Below, piece after piece: positions 17,386-25,766 of a stretch of 33,914 nt of DNA. Both the position numbers and the translations under genes were made by a program. Below the pieces are notes generated by a model. The model saw nothing but the letters and a program-made list of their open reading frames with translations, was not told where the DNA came from and made no database searches. Every line of letters starts with the position of its first letter. The stretch's first letter is position 1. This DNA comes from a virus, in the IMG/VR virus record IMGVR_UViG_3300009068_000100, positions 1 through 33,914 of that record, one strand, 5' to 3'.

Positions 17386-18839
17386 CAGATGAGCCACTCC
17401 TTAAAGTCTTCGCCCAGCACTTGGCTGGCAATGTTGATTTTGTTTCTGAGCGCTTTGACAATGTGCTCATCCACGGTTCCAGAAGCAATCAGGTCGATAT
17501 ACACCACTTTGGACGTTTGTCCGATACGATGAGCGCGGTCCTCGGACTGTAGTCGGACTTCCAAGTCAAACGAATTGCTGTAATAGATCACGGTCTTGGC
17601 TTCGGTAAGTGTCAAACCGTAGCCACCGGTCTTAGGGTTACCGACAAAGAACCGGAGATCGCTGCCCGGGTCTTGGAACTTCTCAACAATCTGCTGCCGA
17701 TCCTCTATCAGCGTATCGCCAAAGTACGTAGCTACCGAGGTCATCCCGTATTCCTTCTGGATGGCGTGGTAGATACCTTCGATATCGCGGCGGTAATTGG
17801 CCCAGATGATGACTTTGCCGTCTATCTCCTCGAGCGTCTCGAGTAGTTCCTTGATCCGATTGCTGGGGATGTCAACCACTGTTCCGTCATCCGTTTTGGC
17901 ATGGCCGCAAACAATCTGATGCAGCCGCATCAGTTGGGTCAGAGCGTTATTGGTTGTCATCAACTGACCGTTCTCAAACTCTGAGAAGGCCATCCGCTTC
18001 ATTTCATCGTAAGCCCGGCGTTGTTCCGCAGTCAGTTCCACATCCCGGCGGGTGTAAACCTTGTCCGGCAGGTCCAAGCATTCTTGCTTGGTGACGCGAA
18101 ACGAAAATTTGTCAACGATCTGTTGTAGTTCATCCAGTTTTCGGTAACCGGTGATCTGCTTAAAGGTGTGAGTGGCAAGCCTGCGTTCGATCATCACCGC
18201 GTAGCGGTTCTGAAAAGCGTAGTAGCTGTCAAAGTTCAGGCAATCGGGGCTCAGGAACTCACACTGGCTGTACAAATCTAGTGGGCTCTTGGTCACCGGA
18301 GAGCCCGTAGCGATGCGCCGATAGGCCGCTTCCTTGCCAACTTTGATGATGTTCTTGGTCCTCATGGCGCTTGGCGACTTGATGGTGGTGCTCTCATCGA
18401 TGGCCATGAACGCTTTGGTTACTCGTAGGAAAGTACGAGCGAAATCCATACCTTTGACCGTGCTCAGGGCTTCGACGTTCATGATCAGGATGCGAAGGTC
18501 ATCGACTGCCTGATACATCTGCTCCATCTCAAGCTTTTCTGCTTTGCGTGCAGAGGCGCTCCAACAGGCCATTTTGTACGGCACATGGTCTGGCATATGC
18601 TTAGGGATTTCGCTGCGATACCAGTTGCGGTACACCCCTTTGGGAGCCACGATCATCATCGCGTTGATGTATCCTTTGTCGTAGAGGATCGCCGCGTTAT
18701 TGATGAGCATGAAGGACTTGCCCGTGCCCATTTCAGCAAAAAGAGCCGCCTCACGGCTCTCCCAGAACCGGTGCAGGTACGCTGCTTGGTGGGCAAAGGG
18801 CTTGTTTTTAAACGGGTATTTTTCTGTGAAGTAGTCCAC
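17385..18839 (-). CDS. SNF2-type DEAD/DEAH-box helicase
   Basis: A 484-residue SF2 protein. From the N-terminus: KPFAHQAAYLHRF (Q-like motif), EMGTGKSF (Walker A, K41), AIDEST (motif II, DEST in place of DEAH, about 148-151), ATGSPVTKSP (motif III), VIIWANYRRDIEGI, GGYGLTLTEA, and EDRAHRIGQ (motif VI). The HRIGQ ending is typical of SNF2 ATPases, which translocate on double-stranded DNA. GTG at 18839 is taken as start: it is preceded by AAAGGAAG at good spacing, it begins VDYFTEKYPF, and upstream codons would overlap the divergent promoter. It probably works with the adjacent nuclease in replication, recombination or DNA clearance. Confidence 0.87.
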   Translation of the reverse strand: MDYFTEKYPFKNKPFAHQAAYLHRFWESREAALFAEMGTGKSFMLINNAAILYDKGYINAMMIVAPKGVYRNWYRSEIPKHMPDHVPYKMACWSASARKAEKLEMEQMYQAVDDLRILIMNVEALSTVKGMDFARTFLRVTKAFMAIDESTTIKSPSAMRTKNIIKVGKEAAYRRIATGSPVTKSPLDLYSQCEFLSPDCLNFDSYYAFQNRYAVMIERRLATHTFKQITGYRKLDELQQIVDKFSFRVTKQECLDLPDKVYTRRDVELTAEQRRAYDEMKRMAFSEFENGQLMTTNNALTQLMRLHQIVCGHAKTDDGTVVDIPSNRIKELLETLEEIDGKVIIWANYRRDIEGIYHAIQKEYGMTSVATYFGDTLIEDRQQIVEKFQDPGSDLRFFVGNPKTGGYGLTLTEAKTVIYYSNSFDLEVRLQSEDRAHRIGQTSKVVYIDLIASGTVDEHIVKALRNKINIASQVLGEDFKEWLI

Positions 18840-18862
18840 TTTCTTCCTTTCTGGGTAACTGC

Positions 18863-18891
18863 TTGACACGGTGGAAAACTGATTGTACAGT
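18863..18891 (+). promoter_or_regulatory. Sigma70-like promoter for the replication operon
   Basis: TTGACA (18863-18868, perfect -35), exactly 17 nt of spacer, then TACAGT (18886-18891, 4 of 6 to TATAAT). It lies in the divergent gap and leads to the GTG of the first replication-operon gene at 18921, preceded by AAAGGAG. A strong candidate for a host-RNA-polymerase early or middle promoter. Confidence 0.72.
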
Positions 18892-18920
18892 ACGCAGACG
18901 TTTTGAGAAAGGAGAACAAC

Positions 18921-19250
18921 GTGCCTACAGTTTATGTAGTGCAAGAGATGCCCAACCACAACATCTCTTCAGCTATCAAGTACGGAGACGTACAAATTCT
19001 GTTGCCCCATACGGCACAGATTGCTTTTTCCATCGCTCCGATTGTTCGTCGCCTCATGAGGGCGCTGCACAGTTTCAAGGACGAGGATTTCCTGCTTTTG
19101 ACTGGTGATCCGGTGGCAATCGGCCTGACTTGTGCGGTTGCTGCTCAGGCAAATTCAGGGCGGTTCAACGTTCTGAAGTGGGATCGGCGTGAGTACTTGT
19201 ATATTCCTGTTAAGATCAACCTCTATCAGAAAGGAGAAGGTAATGAATGA
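18921..19250 (+). CDS. Conserved phage hypothetical protein, first gene of the replication operon
   Basis: A 109-residue protein from GTG 18921 (MPTVYVVQEMPNHNISSAIK). The start is set by AAAGGAG six nt upstream; a TTG at 18903 is less likely. Two blocks stand out: AQIAFSIAPIVRRLMRALHS and FLLLTGDPVAIGLTCAVAA, then NVLKWDRREYLYIPVKI. I have seen similar proteins in uncultured phage genomes, always without a function. Being first after the strong promoter and upstream of replication genes, it is probably an early protein. It overlaps the next gene by 8 nt. Confidence 0.78.
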   Translation: MPTVYVVQEMPNHNISSAIKYGDVQILLPHTAQIAFSIAPIVRRLMRALHSFKDEDFLLLTGDPVAIGLTCAVAAQANSGRFNVLKWDRREYLYIPVKINLYQKGEGNE

Positions 19251-19788
19251 CATTTTTGAGGCCGATGCCGAGGCCCTGACGGTCAAGGATGACGAACTAG
19301 ACAGCATTGCTGCACTGGCTCGTCGTTCCAAGGAGCTTCAGCGTGCGATTGAAGATCTTGAAGAAGATCTGAAAGAGCAGAAAGAACAGCAGCGCAAGCT
19401 GCTCGAAGAGGTCATTCCGGGCAGGCTTGCCGAGATGGGCATGAAGTCTTTCAAGATGGCCGATGGTAGCCAGATTGAGATCAAGGCTTTCTACGGTGCC
19501 AGCATTAAGGAAGAAAACCGGGCGACCGCTTACGAATGGCTACGCACTAATGGATACGACGACATCATCAAGAACACGGTCAGCGTCAGGTTTGGCCGTG
19601 GGGAAGACGAGTTGTGCGACATCCTCCTAACCAAATTGCGCGAAGACAGCTACCCAGTTGAACAAGCGCAAAAGGTCGAATCCCAGACGTTAAAGGCTTG
19701 GGTTCGGGAAATGGTCGAGAAGGGACGCGAATTCCCATCTGACCTGTTTGGAGCCCACATTGGGCAGAAAGCAACAATCAAGACTTAA
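19243..19788 (+). CDS. Coiled-coil conserved phage protein in the replication operon
   Basis: A 181-residue protein. ATG 19243 follows AAAGGAGAAGGTA; a longer in-frame start at 19189 lacks a ribosome site. Residues 24-58 form a strong charged coiled coil (QRAIEDLEEDLKEQKEQQRK). The rest is mixed, with the blocks MGMKSFKMADGSQIEIK, EWLRTNGYDDIIKNTVSVRF and the C-terminal GAHIGQKATIK. The last block resembles what is seen in phage replication-associated proteins of unknown function. It is placed directly before the SSB-like gene, so a role in replication or recombination is likely but not shown. Confidence 0.75.
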   Translation: MNDIFEADAEALTVKDDELDSIAALARRSKELQRAIEDLEEDLKEQKEQQRKLLEEVIPGRLAEMGMKSFKMADGSQIEIKAFYGASIKEENRATAYEWLRTNGYDDIIKNTVSVRFGRGEDELCDILLTKLREDSYPVEQAQKVESQTLKAWVREMVEKGREFPSDLFGAHIGQKATIKT

Positions 19789-19800
19789 GGAAGTTTAAGA

Positions 19801-20565
19801 ATGGCTAAGACAGATATCGCTATCAAAGGCACTAGTGCGGTTGCAATCGTATCCACCTTCGAGGAGGATGCGTCCGATGGCTTTAAGAACATGGGTCAGG
19901 AGGATTTTGCCCTCCCGTTCCTGCGTTTGCTAACCAATACCTCCCCCGAGGTTGGCGAGGTTGAAGGCGCACTGCCCGGGATGATCTACAACACCGTCAG
20001 CGGGGACCTGTATGACGGCAAGAAGGGCATTTCGGTCATCCCATGCGCGTACGTGCGCAATTATTTGGAGTGGAGTCCCCGCGGATCGGGCTCCGGGGCT
20101 CCGATTGTGCATCCGGCAACATCGGACATCATGAGTCGTACCCACAAGGAACCCGGTGACAGCAAGGACTACTTGTCCAACGGGAACTACATCGAAAACA
20201 CCGCCAATCACTATGTGATGGTGATAAACGATGATGGCATTCCTGAGCCTGCTTTGATTACAATGAAATCGACGCAACTCAAGAAGAGCAAAAAGTGGAA
20301 CAGCATGATGATGACCACCAAGCTCATGGGCAAAAACGGTCCGTACACTCCGCCGATGTACTCGCACGTGTATCGGTTGAGCACGGTTCCCGAGTCCAAC
20401 GACAAGGGCAAGTGGTTCGGTTGGGAGATCAGTCGTATTGGTCCCATCGAAGATATGGCACAGTACGCCGTGGCAAAGGCATTTGCTGCGCAGATTGGAG
20501 CGGGTGAAGTCAAGATCAAGCATCATGACGAAGCCGCTGTAGCGGAAGAAAATATCCCGTTCTGA
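19801..20565 (+). CDS. Putative single-stranded DNA-binding protein (SSB-like tip)
   Basis: A 254-residue protein. Key blocks are FALPFLRLLTNTSPEVGEVE, GMIYNTVSGDLYDGKKGISV and IPCAYVRNYLEW, a beta-rich core fitting an OB-like fold. The C-terminus is a flexible tail ending AVAEENIPF, very similar to the DDDIPF partner-recruiting tip of bacterial SSB and to the acidic tails of T7 gp2.5. No classical SSB sequence motif is present. Position between the coiled-coil protein and the primase supports a role in coating single-stranded DNA. Inference from tip and context; DNA-binding residues cannot be assigned. Confidence 0.55.
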   Translation: MAKTDIAIKGTSAVAIVSTFEEDASDGFKNMGQEDFALPFLRLLTNTSPEVGEVEGALPGMIYNTVSGDLYDGKKGISVIPCAYVRNYLEWSPRGSGSGAPIVHPATSDIMSRTHKEPGDSKDYLSNGNYIENTANHYVMVINDDGIPEPALITMKSTQLKKSKKWNSMMMTTKLMGKNGPYTPPMYSHVYRLSTVPESNDKGKWFGWEISRIGPIEDMAQYAVAKAFAAQIGAGEVKIKHHDEAAVAEENIPF

Positions 20566-20570
20566 TCTCC

Positions 20571-20600
20571 GGGGGGAACACCTAAAGGGCTAGTACCCCC
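20571..20600 (+). promoter_or_regulatory. Possible RNA hairpin ahead of the primase start
   Basis: GGGGG (20571-20575) can pair with CCCCC (20596-20600), with a small inner CTA/TAG pairing around AAGGGC. It sits in the 52-nt gap between the SSB-like gene and the primase ATG at 20618. There is no T-run, so it is not an intrinsic terminator; it could modulate read-through or translation. Confidence 0.3.
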
Positions 20601-20617
20601 ACTGCCCCGAGAAAGAG

Positions 20618-22147
20618 ATGACTGATATCAGCAGATTCAAGGCTATCTTCAGCGGCCTTGAAATAGCCCACGGCACATATAAAATTGAGACATCCCGAGT
20701 TGATGGGAAGCAGCAAGGCAAGGCTACGGTCATACGTCAGCCGCCTGTTGATCCCCTTTGGGTCAAGCATTTAGAAGGCGTAGAACCCTCTCTTGGTATT
20801 ATCCCCATACGTGCAGACAACACCTGCATCTGGGGCTGTATCGACATTGATCAGTACCCGTTTGATCACAAGAAGCTGGTAGCCAAGATCTCTTCCCTTG
20901 GCTTGCCACTGCTTGTCTTTCGCAGCAAATCAGGCGGCGCACACGTCTTCCTGTTCACCAAAGAACCTATCCCTGCTCGAGATATGCAGGACTACCTCAA
21001 GAATGCATCTGCATTACTTGGCGAGTCCGGTCGGGAGATCTTCCCTAAGCAAGCAGAAATACTCGTTGACCGCGGCGACACAGGGAACTTCCTGAACCTG
21101 CCTTACTTTGCCGGTGACCGCGGAACGCGGTACGCTTTCAACGAACAGGGTGATGCCGCCAGTTTGGAGGAGTTCTACGAACTTCATGCGAAGTACGTCC
21201 AAGACGTACCCCTTATGCTGCCTGATCCACCTAAGGTGGCCGATGCTCCCATCAAGGATGGACCCCCTTGCTTGCAAGCTTTATGCCTGCAAGGGTTCCC
21301 GGAAGGCACAAGAAATAATGGCTTGTTTAACATCGGCACCTTCCTCAAGCGCTCCCAACCCGGGACTTGGGAAGATGCACTGGTGGAGCACAACTATAAG
21401 TATTTGAGCCCGCCGCTACCTAATAATGAGGTACAGATCCTCATCAAGCAGGTGGGCAAAAAGGATTACAACTACAAGTGCAAGGACGCACCCTTAAACT
21501 CCTTTTGCAACTCCGGCCTTTGCCGTACACGCAAGTTCGGTATTGGCGCGGCAGGACCTGATGCCCCACAACTGAGTTCGTTGTCCAAGTACGCTTCGGA
21601 GCCGCCCCTGTGGTTTTTGGATGTAAATGGGCGTCGTATTGAGCTTGATACGGAAAGCCTATTCTCCCAAGCAGCTTTTCAAAAAGCTTGTGTAGAACGG
21701 TTGAACGTCCTGCCGCCCACGCTACTTAAGCGGGATTGGGAGGCCATGCTCAACGCCTTGCTTAAAGAGATGGTGGAAACCGAGCAGATTAGCGAGGCAT
21801 CGGAAGATACAAGTTTGACAGGGCGACTGATGGATCTGCTCGAGGAATTCACCGCGCATATGCAACAGGCTATGGATCGGGATGAGATTTTGATGGGTAG
21901 GCCTTGGACCGATGATGAGGAGGCCAAGACCTTCTTTAGGATGAAAGATTTTGAGGGGCACCTCAAGCGCAGCAATTTTGTAGGGATGACCTCTCCAAAA
22001 ATTGCACAGCGCCTGCGGGACCTGAATGGAGAGCCGGTATCCATGTTTCTCAAAGGCAGGACCGTTCGGTGCTGGAAGATTCCAAAATTCCAACGCCAAA
22101 GCGCTCCGTTTGATAGCCATACCAAGCGTAAAGAGACACCATTTTGA
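20618..22147 (+). CDS. Archaeo-eukaryotic-type primase (AEP; TOTE-like)
   Basis: A 509-residue protein. The AEP catalytic set is visible: IWGCIDIDQY (D76 and D78, the DxD motif), FRSKSGGAHVFLF (S105-H109, the SxxxH motif), and EILVDRGDTGNFLNLPYF with D151 or D154 as third acidic residue. The surrounding pattern, including EPIPARDM and EIFPKQAEIL, resembles the primase of TOTE conflict systems. Residues about 225-300 (CLQALCLQGFPEGTRNNGLF, then cysteines at about 289, 298 and 303) look like a PriCT/zinc part. It makes primers for the family A polymerase encoded two genes downstream. The stop overlaps the TTG of the helicase. Confidence 0.85.
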   Translation: MTDISRFKAIFSGLEIAHGTYKIETSRVDGKQQGKATVIRQPPVDPLWVKHLEGVEPSLGIIPIRADNTCIWGCIDIDQYPFDHKKLVAKISSLGLPLLVFRSKSGGAHVFLFTKEPIPARDMQDYLKNASALLGESGREIFPKQAEILVDRGDTGNFLNLPYFAGDRGTRYAFNEQGDAASLEEFYELHAKYVQDVPLMLPDPPKVADAPIKDGPPCLQALCLQGFPEGTRNNGLFNIGTFLKRSQPGTWEDALVEHNYKYLSPPLPNNEVQILIKQVGKKDYNYKCKDAPLNSFCNSGLCRTRKFGIGAAGPDAPQLSSLSKYASEPPLWFLDVNGRRIELDTESLFSQAAFQKACVERLNVLPPTLLKRDWEAMLNALLKEMVETEQISEASEDTSLTGRLMDLLEEFTAHMQQAMDRDEILMGRPWTDDEEAKTFFRMKDFEGHLKRSNFVGMTSPKIAQRLRDLNGEPVSMFLKGRTVRCWKIPKFQRQSAPFDSHTKRKETPF

Positions 22148-23637
22148 ACATTCAAAAGGTATTTGGCCCCCCGGGATCAGGCAAGACTACTTTTCTACTT
22201 GGCGAAGTTGAAAAAGAACTGGCAAGCGGGATCGATTCAACTCGGATCGGATACTTTTCCTTCACCCGCAAAGCAGCAAATGAGGCCAAGGAACGGGCAA
22301 TCATCAAGTTTCCACACCTGAACGAGAAACTAGACTTCCCTTACTTCAGGACGCTGCACAGTCTGGCCTATATGGTCCTTGGGACGAGCATCACTAACAT
22401 GATGTCAGCCGAGCACTATAAGGAGTTTGCGCAGCAGGCAGGGCTGGAAATCGGGATTGCTGCGGAAGAGGAGATCATCAAGGCCGACCATCCGATCTTG
22501 AATGAGATCAATATTGCTCGCATAAAGAATATCGACCTGCGTGAGCACTACAACAACTCAAACATGGGCATCGAGTGGTACCACTTTGAGTTTGTTGAAC
22601 GTAGTTATCGACACTACAAGACAGCACGCGATCTGATTGACTTCACCGATCTACTGGAACTAGCCATCGGTCGGCACGAATCGCTGCCCGCGCTTGAGAC
22701 AGTCATCATCGATGAAGCACAAGATCTGTCTCGCCTTCAGTGGCAACTTGTTGAAATATTGGCAGCAAAAGCAAAACGAACTTTGATTGCAGGGGATGAT
22801 GATCAGGCTATTCACTTATGGGCTGGGGCTGATGTTTCTAGCTTTCTTGCCTTCACTGGATCAATTAGGGTGCTTGAGAAGTCCTACCGAGTGCCTCAAG
22901 CTGTTCACACAATCGCCAACCGAATCGTCAACCGAATCAAAACGCGCCAAGAAAAAAAGTGGGATCCAAGATCTCATGAAGGCACCGTCAAAGCCTACAG
23001 CCGATTTGAAGACGTAGACCTTGATGAAGGCCAATGGCTCATCATGGCCAGCGCCGGATACATGCTCAACCCCATTTGTGAGTGGCTTAAAAACAACGGA
23101 ACGTTGTTCGAGCGCCAAGGCGTATCCAGCATCAACCCAGACATCGTCAATTCAGTGCGCGACTGGGAACACTTGCGTAAAGGTGGGCAAATTGGGTACG
23201 AAAATGTACGTCGAGTGTATCGGTACCTCGGTTCGGAAAACGTTGCCCGCGGCCACCGTACATTTAAAAAAGGTGATGAATACGCTCTGTACACGCTTGA
23301 AGAACTCAGGGATAATCATGGATTGCTAACCGATGCCATTTGGCACGTAGCACTAGAAAAGATTAGTGAAGACAAAAAGGAATACATGATAGCCGTGCTT
23401 CGTAGAGGGCAAAAGTTCTCTAATGTTTCGCGGATCAAGGTATCTACCATTCATGGTGCTAAGGGCGGAGAGGCGGACAATGTGATGTTGCTATTAGATT
23501 TAAGCCCAAAGTCTGCCGAGGAGTATTGGCAGGACCCCGACAACATCAATCGCTTGTTTTACGTGGGTGTAACTCGACCGAGAGAGTCGTTGCATCTGAT
23601 CATGCCGCGACGCTCTGACCGAGGTTTTCAACTGTGA
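22144..23637 (+). CDS. SF1 (UvrD/Rep-like) DNA helicase
   Basis: A 497-residue protein with the full SF1A motif set: GPPGSGKTT (8-16), FSFTRKAANEAK (Ia), FRTLHSLAY, VIIDEAQDLS (II, D190-E191), AGDDDQAIHLWAGAD (III), KSYRVP (IV), STIHGAKGGEADNV (V) and RLFYVGVTRPRESLHL (VI). It unwinds DNA at the phage fork or in repair. The start is TTG at 22144, overlapping the primase stop; no ATG or GTG lies between it and Walker A, so the TTG is required. Expression probably depends on coupling to primase translation. At under 500 residues it is shorter than cellular UvrD (about 700). Confidence 0.92.
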   Translation: MNIQKVFGPPGSGKTTFLLGEVEKELASGIDSTRIGYFSFTRKAANEAKERAIIKFPHLNEKLDFPYFRTLHSLAYMVLGTSITNMMSAEHYKEFAQQAGLEIGIAAEEEIIKADHPILNEINIARIKNIDLREHYNNSNMGIEWYHFEFVERSYRHYKTARDLIDFTDLLELAIGRHESLPALETVIIDEAQDLSRLQWQLVEILAAKAKRTLIAGDDDQAIHLWAGADVSSFLAFTGSIRVLEKSYRVPQAVHTIANRIVNRIKTRQEKKWDPRSHEGTVKAYSRFEDVDLDEGQWLIMASAGYMLNPICEWLKNNGTLFERQGVSSINPDIVNSVRDWEHLRKGGQIGYENVRRVYRYLGSENVARGHRTFKKGDEYALYTLEELRDNHGLLTDAIWHVALEKISEDKKEYMIAVLRRGQKFSNVSRIKVSTIHGAKGGEADNVMLLLDLSPKSAEEYWQDPDNINRLFYVGVTRPRESLHLIMPRRSDRGFQL

Positions 23638-25490
23638 ACAGCCTTTTCCCACTAAAGAGCGATTGGGTTGCCCCTTCACATTTCCCAGATCTATCCAACG
23701 CTACGGAGATTGCAATTGACCTCGAAACCTGTGACCCCAACCTCGAGTCGTTTGGTCCGGGTTGGCCTCGTAATGATGGTTTTGTTGTGGGGTACGCTGT
23801 CGCTACTGATGGTTGGTCTGGATATTTTCCAATCGCTCATTCTGGCGGCGGCAACCTTGATAAGCGGATGGTTGATCGGTGGATGGCTGATGTCTGTGCC
23901 ACACGTGCCGATAAAATCTTCCACAATTCCGCCTACGACGTGGGATGGCTCTGGGCCAGCGGATTTGAAGTAAAGGGCAAGATCCACGATACGATGATCG
24001 CGGCTCCTCTTTTGGATGAAAACCGCTTCTCGTTCTCCCTTAACAACCTCGGCTTCGATTACCTTAAGGAAACTAAGTCCGAGCAAGGCTTGCGACAAGC
24101 CGCTTTAGACTTTGGCGTGCATCCAAAAAAAGAACTCTGGAAGCTCCCCGCCATGTTCGTTGGCGAATACGCCGAGCAAGATGCCGCCCTGACCCTGCGC
24201 CTATGGCAGCACTTCAAAGTCAAGATGCGCCAAGATGACGTTGAATCGATCTACGATCTCGAGTCAAAGGTTCTGCCCGTTCTTCTCGGCATCACCCGCC
24301 GCGGCATCCGGTTCAATCGACCTAAGTGCGAGCAACTGATCGAGGAATTGATCGGGCAGTGCGAGCAAGCAAAGAAGAGTCTGCATCAATTGACCGGGCA
24401 CGACGTAGACATTTGGGCAGCACAAAGTATCGCCACCGCCTTCGATGCAGCCGGGGTTAAATACCTACGGACCGATGCCGGTGCTCCGAGCTTCACTAAG
24501 AGCTTCCTCGAGGAATGCGGCGAACTGGGCAAACTCATCATCACCGCCCGAGAAACAGACAAGACCCACGGCACCTTCCTGCGCCCATACCTAGACTTCA
24601 GCAAGAAGACCGGTCGCATCCATCCCCACATCAATCAGCTACGCTCTGATGAAGGCGGAACTGTCTCAGGGCGGCTATCCATGTACTCGCCCAACCTCCA
24701 ACAGGTCCCCGCTCGCCATGAGATCATCGGTCCCATGGTCCGCGGCCTGTTCCTGCCCGAAGAAGGGCAACTCTGGGCATCAAACGATTTCTCCTCCCAA
24801 GAACCGCGCCTGCTGGTCCATTACGCAAGCCTCTTGGGCCTGAACGGTGCCGACAGCATGGTCGATGCCTACCAGCAAGATCCCAACACCGACTTCCACC
24901 AGATGGTCGCTGATATGGCAGGGATCAAACGTAAAACCGCCAAGACCATCGGCCTAGGCCTGATGTACGGCATGGGCAAAAACAAACTCGCCGCCCAACT
25001 GGACCTCTCCGTTGAAGAAGCCGAAGAACTAACCAAGATCTTTCACACCAAGGTGGCCTTCCTTAAAGGAACGGTGACCGCGGTTATGAAACGTATCGAC
25101 AACCCAGCCTCCGGCGGCGCTATCCGCACCCTTTTGGGCCGCAAATGTCGCTTCCCCCTGTGGGAACCGCAGCAGTGGGGGTCAAACAAGCCTCTGCCGT
25201 ACGAACAGGCCGTCATTGAATACGGACAACGGATCAAGCGCAGCGGCTCGTACAAGGGCTTAAATCGCCTAATCCAAGGATCCGCCGCAGATCAGTGCAA
25301 AATGGCCATGGTGGCGCTCGAGGCAGCAGGCTTTAAGCTGCTTCTACAGGTTCATGATGAAATTGCCATCAGCGTTGAGTCCGAAGCTCAAGCTCGAGAG
25401 GCTGCACACATCATGGCCAACTGCGTGACCATGGAAGTCCCCAACCGGGTTGATGTGGAAATCGGACCTAGTTGGGGAGAATCTGCGTAA
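23634..25490 (+). CDS. polA: Family A DNA polymerase with 3'-5' exonuclease domain
   Basis: A 618-residue protein. Exonuclease motifs: AIDLET (D29, E31), HNSAYDVGWL (D102), YAEQDAALTL (Y179, D183). Polymerase: VSGRLSMYSPNLQQVP, motif A NDFSSQEPRLL (D385), motif B KRKTAKTIGLGLMYG (R433, K437, L441, Y445), motif C LQVHDE (D575). All catalytic residues are present, so proofreading replicative activity is expected. There is no 5'-3' exonuclease domain. L441 occupies the place of E. coli Phe762, a variant known from environmental phage polymerases. The GTG start overlaps the helicase stop (GTGA). The gene ends exactly where the convergent minus-strand operon ends. Confidence 0.95.
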   Translation: MNSLFPLKSDWVAPSHFPDLSNATEIAIDLETCDPNLESFGPGWPRNDGFVVGYAVATDGWSGYFPIAHSGGGNLDKRMVDRWMADVCATRADKIFHNSAYDVGWLWASGFEVKGKIHDTMIAAPLLDENRFSFSLNNLGFDYLKETKSEQGLRQAALDFGVHPKKELWKLPAMFVGEYAEQDAALTLRLWQHFKVKMRQDDVESIYDLESKVLPVLLGITRRGIRFNRPKCEQLIEELIGQCEQAKKSLHQLTGHDVDIWAAQSIATAFDAAGVKYLRTDAGAPSFTKSFLEECGELGKLIITARETDKTHGTFLRPYLDFSKKTGRIHPHINQLRSDEGGTVSGRLSMYSPNLQQVPARHEIIGPMVRGLFLPEEGQLWASNDFSSQEPRLLVHYASLLGLNGADSMVDAYQQDPNTDFHQMVADMAGIKRKTAKTIGLGLMYGMGKNKLAAQLDLSVEEAEELTKIFHTKVAFLKGTVTAVMKRIDNPASGGAIRTLLGRKCRFPLWEPQQWGSNKPLPYEQAVIEYGQRIKRSGSYKGLNRLIQGSAADQCKMAMVALEAAGFKLLLQVHDEIAISVESEAQAREAAHIMANCVTMEVPNRVDVEIGPSWGESA

Positions 25491-25766
25491 TTATTTGAGG
25501 GCTTTTCTTGCGGCCTTATCCAGTTCAAGTTGAATCAGCTTGTCAATATAATGCCGAGCCTTCCTCAAATCCTCGATTGGCGTGCCCTTGCGGTGCCAAC
25601 GGCTTAGATACTTGACAGCATTTCCATCAAAGTACCCTAACCCCCAATCCTCGATCACGTCCCACGTCTCATACTGCTCGTGCTTGTAGTGCGCGCCTCC
25701 TTCCCTGCGAAGGCGAGAAGCAGAATTTGACCATTCCTCAGGGGTCACATCATCCAGTGACTTCAT
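25491..25766 (-). CDS. DUF3310 family protein
   Basis: A 91-residue protein. ATG 25766 is set by AAAGGAG seven nt upstream. It carries the family core: YETWDVIEDWGLGYFDGNAV, then KYLSRWHRKG and DLRKARHYIDKLIQLE. DUF3310 proteins are very common in phages, often near nucleotide-metabolism genes and sometimes annotated as nucleotide-kinase-like; no activity is established. This is the last gene of the minus-strand accessory operon, overlaps the upstream gene by 17 nt, and abuts the polymerase stop with no gap. Confidence 0.9.
   Translation of the reverse strand: MKSLDDVTPEEWSNSASRLRREGGAHYKHEQYETWDVIEDWGLGYFDGNAVKYLSRWHRKGTPIEDLRKARHYIDKLIQLELDKAARKALK

Noticed and set aside
18840-18959. Longer N-terminus of the SNF2-type helicase
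   Set aside because: Extra codons would cross the divergent promoter and the start of the plus-strand gene; GTG 18839 has AAAGGAAG ahead and a natural N-terminus.
19930-20526. Minus-strand open frame of 198 codons opposite the SSB-like gene
   Set aside because: Composition is rich in His, Val and Arg as expected from antisense reading; no start signal; the plus frame has clear context and tip motif.
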